Source: Tethya wilhelma | Taxonomy: Eukaryota; Porifera; Demospongiae; Tethyida; Tethyidae | Direction of reading: 5' to 3' | Assembly (NCBI GenBank): GCA_964030475.1 | Contig: CAXIPT010000003.1 | Span: 8,472,515-8,536,514 of the forward strand | DNA: 64,000 nt | Shown here: positions 12,040-22,639 of the stretch, piece after piece | Layout of the letters: each line of letters starts with the position of its first letter | How positions within the stretch are numbered: position 1 is the stretch's first letter | Position numbers and translations under genes: made by a program | Notes under the pieces: model-generated | Database searches by the model: none | What the model saw: only the letters and a program-made list of their open reading frames with translations | Told to the model about the DNA's origin: nothing

Positions 12040-12650
12040 GTCCGAACAGCAGTTTGCAGGTGTTCAGGAAATTGATAATCCACAAACTGATAGAGTAATG
12101 GTAATGCTAATAAATTTTTGTTCCCATATTTTCCATGACAGATACAAGACATTGAAAACTGACAAAAATCAATCCATATAGCTCGAGAGGCACATGAAAA
12201 AGCATGATGTACATTGATACAAATAAGTAATACATGTATTTGAAAAACAATAGTAATATTCTTACCAGGTTGATACAAATAATAATACTGTTATAATAAT
12301 AATAATAATAAAACTGTGATACAATTTGAAGGGTATAGTGCTCTTTAATTAGAATCTGTACACTATTTTTGCTAAATCTTGAGTATTTCAAGTTGTGTGT
12401 CGTTGCCAACATGAATTTTAGTATTATGGGTGTTAGTGCTGAATTACAAACATATTTAAAGCACAAAAACCTTGAGAATTGCATGGTTTACAGAGATATA
12501 ACCAGCAATATTCGCCCAAATATGCATCTCTGATTCTCTCTATATACATATGGGAACAAAAAAGTCTTGGCTTGTAATACAACTATTATGTCCGTTTTAC
12601 TGTATGCAAGCTTCTTACCTGCTGATATTCCTGCGAACTGCTGTTCGGAC
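12040..12650. repeat. About 610-base segment bounded by inverted repeats
   Basis: GTCCGAACAGCAGTT at 12040-12054 is repeated in exact reverse complement at 12636-12650, with a further GCAGG match inside. The enclosed sequence is AT-rich with a TAA microsatellite (about 12292-12313). No coding frame is convincing. It looks like a non-autonomous DNA element, but I see no target duplication. Confidence 0.5.
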
Positions 12651-14288
12651 GCACTTCGTAGGGAAGGTTCAAAAGACAGCACTCGAACGTACCAACTTGA
12701 AACGAACACTGTGTTACATCCATGTCACTCAGTCAGATCGCCAGTGTCACGATTTCCGGGTTTTTATTTACACTTCCCGGAAATCTGGAAGTGAAAAAAT
12801 GGCCGCTTTTGTGTAGTAGCTACACGGTTTGGAAAACGACCTTGTGCAGACACACAAAGAAACAAGAGGGGCCAGCAATGATGTTTGCAAAAAGAAACAT
12901 AAATTCTGGGTCTGAGAACATCATCAACTGAAGTCTGCACGCAAAGATAACATAAGAAAACCTGTGAAAAGTTGAGAACAAAATGGCGGAAAGATTGTCG
13001 TCCCATTACACTCATCTGATTTTTGAGCCAAACTTTATCGGGACACTCTTGGTTTTCACTCAGCTTGAAGGTCAGTTAATTAGCTACGTTTTAATGTCTA
13101 TAAAGTGTCATAAAAGTATGCAGGACAAAAATGTACCCATTCTATACCTACTATCTGTACACATCACTGTGTAATTTTGCTCATAAAAATCTTCATAGAT
13201 GCTTTTTTTTATACATGATACATTATATACACAGTTAGTTCATCACCATAACAGTCTACAAACCATAAATCAATTTGATCTGAGTCATTAAAGTGGTCGT
13301 CAATCCTCGAAAGAAATAATTTCTACGTAGTGACTGAAGTGAGAATGGTATTATTCAGACTATGCCAGAAACTTGTCAACTGTTGAGAAAATGGATACTC
13401 ATGAGCATTACGAGCTTACAAGACATCACAAGCCTGTCAGTTGATCAAGTTTAAACTTTGTGAACAATTTGGTATGCACTCGGCTCCACTCAGTAATCTA
13501 TAGGTAAGTGACGGTGAATCATTAGTATATCGATTATGATCAGCCTTGACACACACAAGCTCACAATGACAAATACAATCACTGCAGCTAAAATGTAACC
13601 TGTCATTGCCGTGATTTTGTAGAAAACTGAAAATTCCATCTTGCATTTAATATCAGTAGCCGACCAGTGTACACTGGCTGCTCACACGTAGGACATAATA
13701 CTGTATCATGATTATACTGTCTCAACCATAGTAAATAAGTATGTGCAATTGTTTGTTTCTTTGTATGTAGGTATACAGATGATTATTTGCCACTGAAGAG
13801 TGAAGATTTTCTGAAGTATTGCAATTATTGCATACCCTGTACGGAAGGCCCCATAATTCCTGCAGTTTTATTTGGACACAAACTGTTTTGTGTGTGGTTG
13901 TTGTACTATAGATAGGTAACATAAATATGCCCCAAAGGAATCTCTGTGACTGTCGGGACAAAAGTGTACCCAAGGTGAACAGCAGTGGTACCACCCATTC
14001 TCAATTCTGTAATTTCTCTCTCTATTCATGCTCTGTACTACCAGCAACAAATCGTGAATATAAAATAACATCTATAGTTTGCTACTAGCTGGTTAAAAGT
14101 GCAGTAAGTAGCTAAGGACGAAAGATAAACAGTGATTTTTGAGCCAGTTCCTAAATGAAGGTCCGTAAATTCCTGTGAATGTCCGGATATTCTCCGTGTC
14201 ATAATTATATGCATGCGCAAATAAATTTGTACACGCGGTATACAACTTCCGTGACACTGGCGATCTGACTGCACTTGCAAATACGGGA
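12651..14288. other. Non-coding stretch with a 21-base inverted pair
   Basis: CAGTCAGATCGCCAGTGTCAC at 12730-12750 is the exact reverse complement of 14251-14271. Two short stretches with AAAATGGC-CG lie near 12795 and 12980. Short open frames on both strands overlap each other and have no splice or domain support. Confidence 0.5.
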
Positions 14289-14525
14289 CGCTAATTTTTA
14301 TCTGACGCACCCTTTTGAGACTTAGAAAATTTTTGCCTAGTAATTTATAGGAAAAGGTTGTCACAATAAAATAGGCTTAAGAGCTTGAAATTTGACTGTA
14401 CTAGTGTTTGCAGTGTACTGTCCATCTGTGGATATAAAAATAAAGAGATAGACGACCTTTACCAGCGTGTTGACCTCGTGAAAAATTTCTAAGTCCCGAA
14501 AGGGTGCGTCAGATAAAAATTAGCG
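14289..14525. mobile_element. MITE of 237 bases with ~40-base terminal inverted repeats and a 7-8 base target duplication
   Basis: The left end CGCTAATTTTTATCTGACGC and the reverse complement of the right end match for about 40 bases. TACGGGA flanks both sides (14282-14288 and 14526-14532); with a one-base shift the duplication can be read as TACGGGAC. No coding capacity. The duplication length fits several hAT-like or related superfamilies, but the ends do not decide which. Confidence 0.9.
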
Positions 14526-15233
14526 TACGGGACTTGTGCCATTCTGATCAGGAGGCGTTGCTCTTTACCTCATGCAACACATTTCCGCAAAATACCTAAG
14601 AAGTTGACACAGAAAAAAGCTCAAAAATGGAGTTAAAATTTTGAGCTCCAAAGATAGATTTAGACGATGACGTAATGCAATTCACGTCCGAAATTAACCT
14701 TGTACTACTATGTACTACTATGGGCGGTTCGACTGAGATGGCCTTGGAAAAAGTTTAAATAGTAAGCTTACATTAGCAGTAGACTTACCCGATTAGCAAT
14801 CTATTCTTTTTCAGCTATGCTGCAGATTTCTGTGCACATCAACAATGATCAATCGAGCTTGACATTCATGATTCATATTTTTCTAAGTAAAATGCCATAG
14901 TCACAGGGTTAATCGCGGGTGCATAGTGGGATTCCTTTTAATTTGACGGTTTGACGGTCAAAGTCCAAATCGTCAAATTTAAATCCGCCAATATTTTGGG
15001 CGCCGTATATGAATGGGATTGGCTTTGTTCACTCGATCTCAAGTACGTAAGTTGTTTTCGCGCAGTGTGCACGTGACATTATTTACAAGCTATGTACGTA
15101 GCTATACACTGACCCGAGTCCCATGAGAAATAATAATTGACCTGAAAATAGTGCAAAATAAAGAACAGGTATTAAAATTTACAGTAGATATTGAACAGAT
15201 AGTCTAGATGAAGTCTAAGTTGTTAAAAAATTA
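14526..15233. other. Non-coding stretch
   Basis: No gene is supported. A block at 14896-14936 is an interrupted inverted copy of 10797-10857 (shared CGCGATTAACCCTGTGACTA). Near 14940-15000 there are short self-complementary TTTGACGG/CCGTCAAA-type segments, followed by the box shared with 2865. Confidence 0.5.
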
Positions 15234-16820
15234 TTAGCATATTTGAATGATTGTACTTTCTCCAGTGTGAGTAAGAGGAGGAGGTGAAAGTGTTTGTCTT
15301 CCACTAATAATAGGTTTTATACAATCATAGTGGCACCCATCTTGATGACATATTTCTATCCAAGTTCTTCTCTGTGAATTGAATTGATCAAGCCATTCTT
15401 GGATTTCTTGAGAAATTGTACATTCTCTGAGTGGAGAGATTTTTGTCCATACATAGTCACTGTTGGACAGTAAGGAATTAGTTGCAGTATAGATAGTAAC
15501 ATTGAAAAGAGTAGAGGTTGCTTTTAGTTCCAACTGGGTTCCAAACGTGCATGGTTTGCGGACAGAAGTTAAATGTTCCTCGAAAGTAAGTCCTTCAGTG
15601 ACGTACCCTTCAAAAATCTGACAATTGTCAGAAATGAAATCACATAGCTTGTCTCTTAGTTGGCCATGATTGTCGGAGTTTCCTGATAACTGCTTTGCAA
15701 GGCAGCGAAACATGCAATTTCCATCTCCTAAGACTGAGTCTAGTTTTCGTCCATAATAAGTCAAAAATGTAGAAACTTGTTTGGTTTTAGTTTCCTTGTT
15801 CTTGGCCTGCATGCGCATATACATGTACCGCGACATGGTGTAGTGATCTGGCTTAAACACGCATGTAGTTTACCTGATCTCCATTTGAGTTATCACTCCT
15901 AGTGGTAGATGCACTCACTACTTGGAATGTGAATGTATACAGTATGGTGTTAGCTGTGCAGTCAGTACAAAGCTATATTAATATATAACATGACTTTACC
16001 TGATGGTTGTAAAGTATCACATTTTCTGTAACGGCAACACTTCTTTTTACGTCCACTTCCACCAAATTTCAACATATCTTTGCACTCATCACATGAACCA
16101 CAGTCTTCCCTGGTACATCCAGAACATTCATTACACCTTTTCCTTCTCTTCGATACCTACCGGTATATATGACCATAAACGTGGAAATATTGGCAGTAAT
16201 TTAATTTGGCAATTTTGGTCAGGCTGCCTCCAACAAAAATATTGCCTGTTTTAAATTTGGCAGTCATTGACTGAACACTCGCAGAATTTAATGTAGGACA
16301 AAATCATTGGCAGTACATTAAATATTCTGTGATACCCAAAACTTTCCTATGCATACTATAAAAATTGATACCTGTCTGAGTGTCTTTATGACATCTCCCA
16401 CTGGACCATCTGGTATAGTCTCTTGGTTGGCTACCGTAGTTGGCTTTGTGAGGTCCTGATCTGTTACTTGACTCTCTGTTATTTTCTCTGCTCTCTACAT
16501 GATTGTATACATTAAACAACAGGTTGAGTTAATGAATGAATACACAATGTATATATGTATACCTTTCTAAAAGTTTCTGCCTTTAGACCTACTCTGTTCC
16601 TGTACCTCCAATCAGACTTGGGACGTCGACGTCCACATTTAATTCTCATTTGTAGGTTTAAGTACTTGTGTTTGACTTTTTGTGCCTTCTTTCTTGCAGC
16701 TAATCGTACATGTGGCCTGAGAATCAGCCCTTCTTTAGTTGGNGAATGGCTGCCATACGGAGAAGGCGCTTTTCGTCTTGTATCTAGCGACTCAGCTAGA
16801 GAGACAAATAACCGATACAA
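15234..16820 (-). CDS. CXXC zinc finger - OTU cysteine protease fusion protein
   Basis: Five exons join in phase on the minus strand: about 16820-16563, 16494-16372, 16156-16000, 15917-15874 and 15806-15234. Exon 1 is basic, with a KCGRRRPK patch. Exon 3 encodes a CXXC finger: RCNECSGCTREDCGSCDEC followed by KDMLKFGGSG and CCRYRKC, matching the unmethylated-CpG-binding fold, including the KFGG loop. Exon 5 encodes an OTU domain: GDGNCMFRCLA with the catalytic Asp and Cys, and HYDCI with the catalytic His. OTU enzymes remove ubiquitin. The fusion would bring a deubiquitinase-type activity to CpG-rich DNA. No stop interrupts it. One unknown base at 16743 lies in exon 1, and the true start codon is uncertain. 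It could be a host gene or transposon cargo. Confidence 0.75.
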
Positions 16821-16950
16821 AAAGCATGTGAAGACAAAGAAACCAAGTTTATTCGTTCAAGAATCAGCTTCTGAAAGCGAGCGGTCTTCGAGAAAAGTCG
16901 TTCCAAGATAGAAGAAGAAGAAGAAGATGGAAAAAATTGGAGGTTTGGCA
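16744..16950. repeat. Duplicated segment covering the 5' exon of the CXXC-OTU gene
   Basis: This stretch matches 17851-17991 continued at 20514-20590. It includes the first coding exon (antisense GAAGGCGCTTTTCG), the TTCGTTCAAGAATCAGCTTC block and the AAG-rich tail ending in GAGGTTTGGCAT. The second copy is split by the pogo insertion. Confidence 0.85.
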
Positions 16951-17030
16951 TACTTTAGTTTGTTACTTTAGCGATGGTTTTAGGCTATGTTTTTAGGCTC
17001 AATAGAAAGAGAAAAGGCTAAATAGTAGCT

Positions 17031-17149
17031 TAAGAAGCCTTTTAGTGCCAAGCGCTCAGTTTTTGCAGAGTTATTCGCGTGAATATTTGTATTGCGCTAA
17101 TGGGCCATCCGTGCCATTCCTATGTACCCAGTACTACCGTACTGGGAAT
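17031..17149 (+). repeat. 119-base repeat, copy 2
   Basis: Near-identical to 11681-11799, including the terminal CCCAGTA...TACTGGG hairpin. It lies between the duplicated CXXC-OTU exon and the palindromic MITE. Confidence 0.9.
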
Positions 17150-17196
17150 TAACTACATTGCTTTTTACTAATCTTTGAAGATTAGATAGAAATTGA

Positions 17197-17467
17197 CAAG
17201 TAAAAAAAAACATTGGAAATGTAATGAGACACAGGAATGGCTAAATCGTAAAAAGAACGCAAACAAGATGAAATGGCTGTTAGAGTGTGTGCAGAATTCT
17301 TCCTGTATGGGCTGCATTTAACCGTGAATCTCCTTATTGAGTCTCTCATTTTGCCCACAGGAAGAATTCCTTACACACTTTAACAGCCATTTCGTCTTGT
17401 TTACGTTCTTTTTACGATTTAGCCATTCCTGTGTCTCATTACATTTCCAATGTTTTTTTTTTACTTG
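17197..17467. mobile_element. Palindromic (foldback) MITE, 271 bases
   Basis: The two arms of about 110 bases are near-perfect reverse complements: CAAGTAAAAA...GGAATGGCTAAATCG on the left and CGATTTAGCCATTCC...TTTTTACTTG on the right. A loop of about 50 bases separates them. A single right-arm-like copy lies at 59880-59957. No clear target duplication is visible. Confidence 0.85.
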
Positions 17468-17850
17468 TTTGTTCTCATTTTTCCATATTTCTACAAATTA
17501 CATTTGAGTTGGTGTGTGTAGCTAGCTACTGAGCTAGAAGCCAGACTCACTGAGCCAGCGGTGGGCTGCTGAGCTTGTACTGAAGTCACAACTGAGCCCT
17601 GCTTGATACTGAAGTGAAACACACATCTTAGTCATTTGGAGGCAGGAGCTGTATCATAAGATTTACTTGTCTTTCTATGTTATGATAATCAAAGTCTTGA
17701 TTCATCTCTTAAGATGAGCAACCAGGTATCACAAGATAGTTCCAGGCAACTTCAGTGCATACAATTCCAAATAACGCACACTTTTGTGTGTGGAAAGGGT
17801 CGTCAATTTGAATTTTCTAGAAGCTAATGAATTATGCATGAGTGTAGAAA

Positions 17851-17991
17851 TTAATGGCGGCCATATGGAGGAGGCGCTTTTCGCCTTGTATCTAGCTACT
17901 CAATGAGAGGCGCTAAAAACCGATGGCAAAAGCGACTATACCGGAAGAAACCAAGTTCTTTCGTTCAAGAATCAGCTTCTAAAAGTGAATA
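17851..17991 (+). repeat. Left part of the duplicated 5' segment, interrupted by the pogo element
   Basis: Matches 16744-16885 with scattered substitutions. The match resumes at 20514, directly after the pogo element, giving a clean empty-site comparison. Confidence 0.8.
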
Positions 17992-18211
17992 CCGTAGATC
18001 GGGAAATTTTTGCCGTTAAAAAATTTTCGCCACTAGCGCGAGTGGCGAAAATTAAACGCGCGAAAATTTAGCTATGGTGAATATTATACACGCGAACATT
18101 TTTCTATGGTGAATATTTAGAACAAAAATAATTTCGGTCTACATACACGAGGCCTCGAGGTGTCACAGTTATCAACTGTTCGTGTCTCACTGTGCTAGGC
18201 CAGGAGCTGAA

Positions 18212-19751
18212 ATGGCCCTGTTGCGTTACTTGAAACCAAACAATGGTCTTCCTGATCCTAAAGGATCGTTATCTGCTACCATTACTTCAGATATTATCTC
18301 TGAAATGAACAAAGAAGTCGAGGAAGCTACAGCCAGCAAAAAGCGTGGTCCATACAAAACGTACACCTCGATTGAGCGTTCACAAATCGGAAAGTATGCT
18401 TGTCAACACGGAGCATCAGCAGCATCACGACACTTTTCGAGTAAATTGAAGAAAAAAGTTGGTCGTAGTACTGTAAAGTCAATGAAGAAAGCCTATGAAG
18501 AAGAAATACGCAAAAGAAGACGCTGTGCTGATACAGTTTCTGGCACTCAAGCTGAAATCACGGAGCTCCCACCAAAAAAGAGAGGTAGAAAGGTGTTACT
18601 TGGAGAGGATCTGGATCAAAAGGTGCAGCTGTACTTAAGGAAAGTGAGGGAAAGTGGTGGAACAGTATCATCCAGAATAGCTATTGCCGCAGCTCGAGGG
18701 ATTTTACGCAATTCCAACCGATTGATGCTAGCAGAGAATGATGGCCCAATAAACCTGAACAGGCATTGGGCACATTCCTTGCTCAAGAGAATGAAGTTCG
18801 TACAAAGGAAGGCCACAACGTCAATGAGTAAATTGACCATGACAGTTCAAGGAAAGAAAGAGAGAGTTTCTTAATGATGTTGCTACATCAGTCGAACTGG
18901 AAGAAATTCCTGCAGAGCTTGTCCTCAATTGGGACCAGACAGGGATTAGATTGGTTCCATCCTCAACGTGGACAATGGAGAGAAGAGGCCAACGTCGTGT
19001 AGAAATGGTTGGAGTCAACGACAAGCGCCAGATTACTGCAGTTTTTTGTGGTAATGCACTGGGTGATTTCCTACCCATTCAGCTTATTTATATTTACAAG
19101 GGAAAGTCTACACGCTGCCATCCTCGATATGCATTTCCCAGTGATTGGCATATCACCCATTCTCCTAACCACTGGTCTAATGAAGATACAATGATACAGT
19201 ATGTGCACAACATCATCTTGCCATATTCGAAACGAAGTTGGTGACGAGGGAGCAGCAGCACTTGTGATCATGGATAATTTTAAGGGTCAGACCACCTCAG
19301 CAGTTACAAGTCTCCTTGAGGAAAACAATATTCTCATCTCATGGCTCCCTCCTAACACCACAGATCGACTCCAACCAATGGACATATCTGTCAACAAGCC
19401 GGCCAAGGAGTATCTGAAGAAGCAGTTCGATGAGTGGTATTCTGAGATGGTGATGGAGCAGCTAACATCGATGACTTGGAAAGTATCAAGATACAGCCAA
19501 TCAACCTAGGAATGCCTGTGCTAAAAGAAGTTGGAGCAAAGTGGCTCGATGGAATGGTTCAGTACATCACTGACAACCCCCATATTGTTGTAAATGGCTT
19601 CATTCGTTCCAGGATCACTTCAGCTATTGATGGTGTTATAGACTTGGGATCAGAAGAGTCTGAGAGTGACGATATAGATAGTGGGACTGAAGACCTGGAC
19701 ACTACCGATTCAGATGGCATTGATCTGTCCGATCAAGCTGAGAGTATGTAG
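18212..19751 (+). pseudogene. Pogo/Tigger transposase, broken by three frameshifts
   Basis: The N-terminus has two helix-turn-helix regions: YTSIERSQIGKYACQHG... and a CENP-B-type block, KVQLYLRKVRESGG through WAHSLLKRMKF. The DDE domain has LNWDQTG (first Asp, about 18934), VIMDNFKGQ (second, about 19269), and the QPMDISVNKPAKEY block (third, about 19380), typical of pogo (DDD). An acidic tail follows. Frames change near 18866, 19232 and 19465, so the protein is not made whole. Transposases of this type cut and paste at TA dinucleotides. It faces the HIRAN ORF tail to tail. Confidence 0.9.
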
Positions 19752-19912
19752 TTGAAACCAACTCTCTCCATCTAAATATGATACACACACCATTTTTTTT
19801 TTTATCTCAGTCACATTTTCAACCCTCCATATTGTCACATAACTGCTGTAGTAATATTTATCATACTTATATTGCTGTAAAAATTATCATTATGAATGCA
19901 TTTATTTTGTCT

Positions 19913-20362
19913 TTACTTCAATTTTTTTTGCTTTGGTTTCTTGGTGCTCAACTTGACAAGTTTCTTTATTTCTTTTGCCTCACCCATGAATAATAGTGTA
20001 CAAGGTATTTCAAGACCTCCTTGAGGCAAGTCAGCTGAGTACCATCGCCTCCCAGTTGTATAGCAGCTTATAAATCCTCCTCTTCTTATAAAAAGATAGC
20101 ATAGCTTAGAAATTTTTCGAGGGAGATGACCAACAATTCTTTCTTCTCGTATGACTGCTATTGCATATGCATCTGTTGGATTCTCACGTTCTCGACGACA
20201 TTCTAGCTCTTCTCCGACAATACTTTCCCAGAGATCTTTATATATGTGGTAGCCTCTTACACAAGATTCCATCTCAAATGTCTCGGTGTCCATAATCAGT
20301 CCTTGTACCGGTATATAGTCTTGCTGGCAGAGTCTGACTTTCTTCTTGCTTCGTGGTGACAA
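19913..20362 (-). CDS. HIRAN-domain protein encoded inside the pogo element
   Basis: An intact 149-residue frame starts with basic MSPRSKKKVR. The central part has FEMESCVRGYHIYKDLW, GEELECRRERENPTDAYAI, RIVGHLPRKIS and LPQGGLEIPCTL, the pattern of a HIRAN domain (about residues 28-120). HIRAN domains, known from HLTF/Rad5, bind free 3' DNA ends. The C-terminus is lysine-rich. It lies between the transposase stop and the right terminal repeat, in the opposite direction. It is undamaged while the transposase has three frameshifts. A role in handling transposon ends or repair is an inference. Confidence 0.7.
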   Translation of the reverse strand: MSPRSKKKVRLCQQDYIPVQGLIMDTETFEMESCVRGYHIYKDLWESIVGEELECRRERENPTDAYAIAVIREERIVGHLPRKISKLCYLFIRRGGFISCYTTGRRWYSADLPQGGLEIPCTLLFMGEAKEIKKLVKLSTKKPKQKKLK

Positions 20363-20513
20363 ATGAAAACCACGTGTATATGATCTTATTATTCGTCATG
20401 GAAAAATTTTCGTGTTAAAAATTTTTCGCCACTTGGGCCAGTGGCGAAAATTAAACTCGCGAAAATTAAACGGACGAAAATTTATGCGGGCGAAAATTTC
20501 CCAATCTACGGTA

Positions 20514-20590
20514 GTCTCTGAGAAAAGTTGAGCCAAGATAGAAAAAGAAGAAGAATAAGAAGAAGATGGAGAAAAGGTTTGGCATGTTTG
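20514..20590 (+). repeat. Right part of the duplicated 5' segment
   Basis: Continues the match to 16744-16950 after the pogo element (GAGAAAAGT, CCAAGATAGAA, GGTTTGGCAT). It ends near the single unknown base at 20600. Confidence 0.8.
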
Positions 20591-20600
20591 TGTTTGTTAN

Positions 20601-20991
20601 AAAAAATTGGGTCACATATTTTACCTTGAAAACATTTTCAAGGCACAAAAGAAACACTTTTTTGAAAATTTACTTTTTTCGGAACATTCTCTTCATGTCA
20701 AAACATCAACAGTTTAAAAGCAAACTTTTCTCACGGTACAGAAAGAGAACTAAGTCTTAGAAATTTTCCAAGACCAAAATCTATGCTTTTCACGTTTATT
20801 TTGCCTTGAAAACGTTTTCTAGCACAACAGAAACACTTTTGTGAAAATTTACTTTTGTTAACATATCGAATTTTAAAAAATATTTTAGTGAAAATCAAAG
20901 TTTTCTCACGACAGAAAAAAACAACTTAGTCTTTTTAGGTGACTATCTATTCAGAAAATTTCTAAGACATTTTTGACAAAAAAAAGTATAT
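20601..20991 (+). repeat. About 1.8 units of the ~210-base satellite between two S-type ends
   Basis: The first 15 bases (ending TTGGGTCAC) are the tip of an S-type element. ATAT and then satellite sequence follow (CCTTGAAAAC, AAGAAACACTTT, TTTTCTCACGGTACAG). The stretch ends with ATAT directly before the next S element. Confidence 0.85.
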
Positions 20992-21272
20992 GTGACCCAA
21001 TTTTGGAAAACCGACCAGATGTAGTAAAACTTTGTTTTCAGTAAAAAGCATTTTGGTTGAATTTCCACAATTCAGGCGAAATTGATTTTTTTGCAGCGCC
21101 CAGCAATCTGCACACGAGATTTGAAGGGTGGAGCTGCTTTTGTTAGAGAGTTATTTGCAAAAAAGTGGAGCAAGGTCAGCCATCATGATTTTGAAGTTTT
21201 CTCATGCACGGAAATACATTTCTACGTATGTTTACTACGAAGTACAATCACGTCTCACTCGCTTACTTTATT

Positions 21273-22060
21273 ACCACTTTAAAGTTTCTTGATTAGATTT
21301 ACCACGTTTACTTAGCTCTGTAATGTTGTAACCATGCTCTTCATCAGCATCCCTCCTATCTTCAGGGCCTGAATGTGATTTATAGAAGAACATCAAACGA
21401 TGCACAGTACACTCAGTGCTACAAAAAGGAAAGTAGCTATAGCTAGCTAGCATACAGTAATAATAATAGTTGCATGGGGACAAACCTAGTGTTGGTTCTT
21501 CATGTGCTTGCTTAAAGACAGCTAGCTCTGGACTCGAGGCATCCAGATTGTCAACGCACTGATCTTCCACATCTAGGTAGTCTTGGAAGAGCGATAAGAG
21601 ATCACTGTCAGTGAAGTGGTCAAAGTCCTCTCCAATTGCGTTGAATCACCCCGTTCCATGTAGCAGGTCAGGGAGTCATCACACTCGATGACTGCACTAG
21701 GTGAGAATTAATTTGCCCCAGGATGACGAGGTCCAACTCTTTCCAGCTGAGTTCGCTGCATTGGTCTTGGCGTTGCTGGAAGTAGCTTCTACTGAATAGT
21801 AACAAACAGTTAAGCTTGCAATCACACCCTTCTTCCAAAATTTTTCAAGCTTGTTGTCATAGCTATCTTCAAGTGCAGAGAGTAAGAGATCTGCCGGAAG
21901 AATCCTGTCCATCCGTCGAGTGATGTCTTCTTGGCTGTTGTTGGCGAAGAGATCAACCTCCACATTGTCCTCATCATCAGAGTCTACAGAAAGAGAAATT
22001 CGTTCTGTGCCTCAAGTTCTCTGACTTGCGCCGAGAAATCTGCATGAAAACCTTCCTAGC
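21273..22060 (-). pseudogene. S element left coding block: N-terminal part of a transposase-like family
   Basis: Exon blocks start after an acceptor at about 21984 and encode an acidic segment (VEVDLFANNSQED), an amphipathic helix, then GCDCKLNC and ELSWKELDLVILGQINSHL. Relatives I remember from sponges, cnidarians and arthropods begin with a similar Cys-rich GCxC block followed by ELDLVxLG. A further exon carries MFFYKSHSG and ITELSKRG. A one-base shift between EKFWKKG and GCDC is present here and in the copies at 38.8 and 40.4 kb, so it predates their duplication. The block reads away from the right coding block. Confidence 0.55.
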
Positions 22061-22084
22061 TTTACATGGAATTGGTATGTACCT

Positions 22085-22430
22085 GTAATAATGTGTTTGT
22101 GTGTGTGTGTGTGTGTGTACTCTTGTGTGTGTGTGCTTGATTTTGAGTGTGTGTGTGTGTGTGCTTGTTGGTGAGTGAGTGTGAGTGTATGTGAGTGTGT
22201 GTGTGCGTAGGTATGCTTGTTTGTGAGTGAGTGTAAATGTATGTAAGTGTGTGTGCTTGTTTGTGTGTGTTTGCGAATGTGTGTATGTGTGTGTGTGCTT
22301 GTTTGTGAGTGAGTGTGAGTGCATGTGTGTGTGTGTGTGCTTTGTGAGTGAGTGTTAGTGTATATGTATGAGAGTGTGTGTGCTTGTTTGCGAGTGTGTG
22401 AGTGAGTGTATGTGTGTGTGTGTGAAGTAT
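22085..22430. repeat. GT/CA-rich minisatellite between the two S coding blocks
   Basis: Alternating GTGTGT runs with recurring TGCTTGTTTGTGAGTGAGTG units. Reverse-complement versions lie at 37207-37456, 38155-38565 and 39999-40195, always beside the same coding block, so it belongs to the S element. Confidence 0.9.
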
Positions 22431-22639
22431 AATTTAAAATTTTTTACAAGAAACCAAATCAAGACTATGTGTGTGCAGGTGTACGTTTTCTTTTATCTAG
22501 TGTGCACATATGGATGTTTTGAATATCTGATGCATCATTACACGCCGGCACAAATGACATGTTGGAGGGTCTGTACACTATAGATCATCCTTTGAGCATC
22601 TGTGTCTGAGTATTATCAACTTTTTTCAAAGATAAACGT

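Larger units (their letters stand above)
17992..20511 (+). mobile_element. Pogo/Tigger-type Tc1-mariner element, complete, with TA target duplication
   Basis: The left end CCGTAGATCGGGAAATTTTT and the reverse complement of the right end (CCGTAGATTGGGAAATTTTC) form the terminal inverted repeats. TA flanks both sides (17990-17991 and 20512-20513). Subterminal regions carry further GTGGCGAAAATTAAA hairpin repeats. It encodes a pogo-type transposase on the plus strand and a HIRAN-domain ORF on the minus strand. The flanking duplicate at 16744-16950 shows the sequence before insertion. Confidence 0.93.

Noticed and set aside
11988..14364. Numerous overlapping short frames on both strands
   Set aside because: They overlap each other in conflicting frames and cross inverted repeats and a MITE; none shows domain or splice support.
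16003..16254. Plus-strand frame over the CXXC exon
   Set aside because: It is the antisense shadow of the CXXC zinc finger exon.
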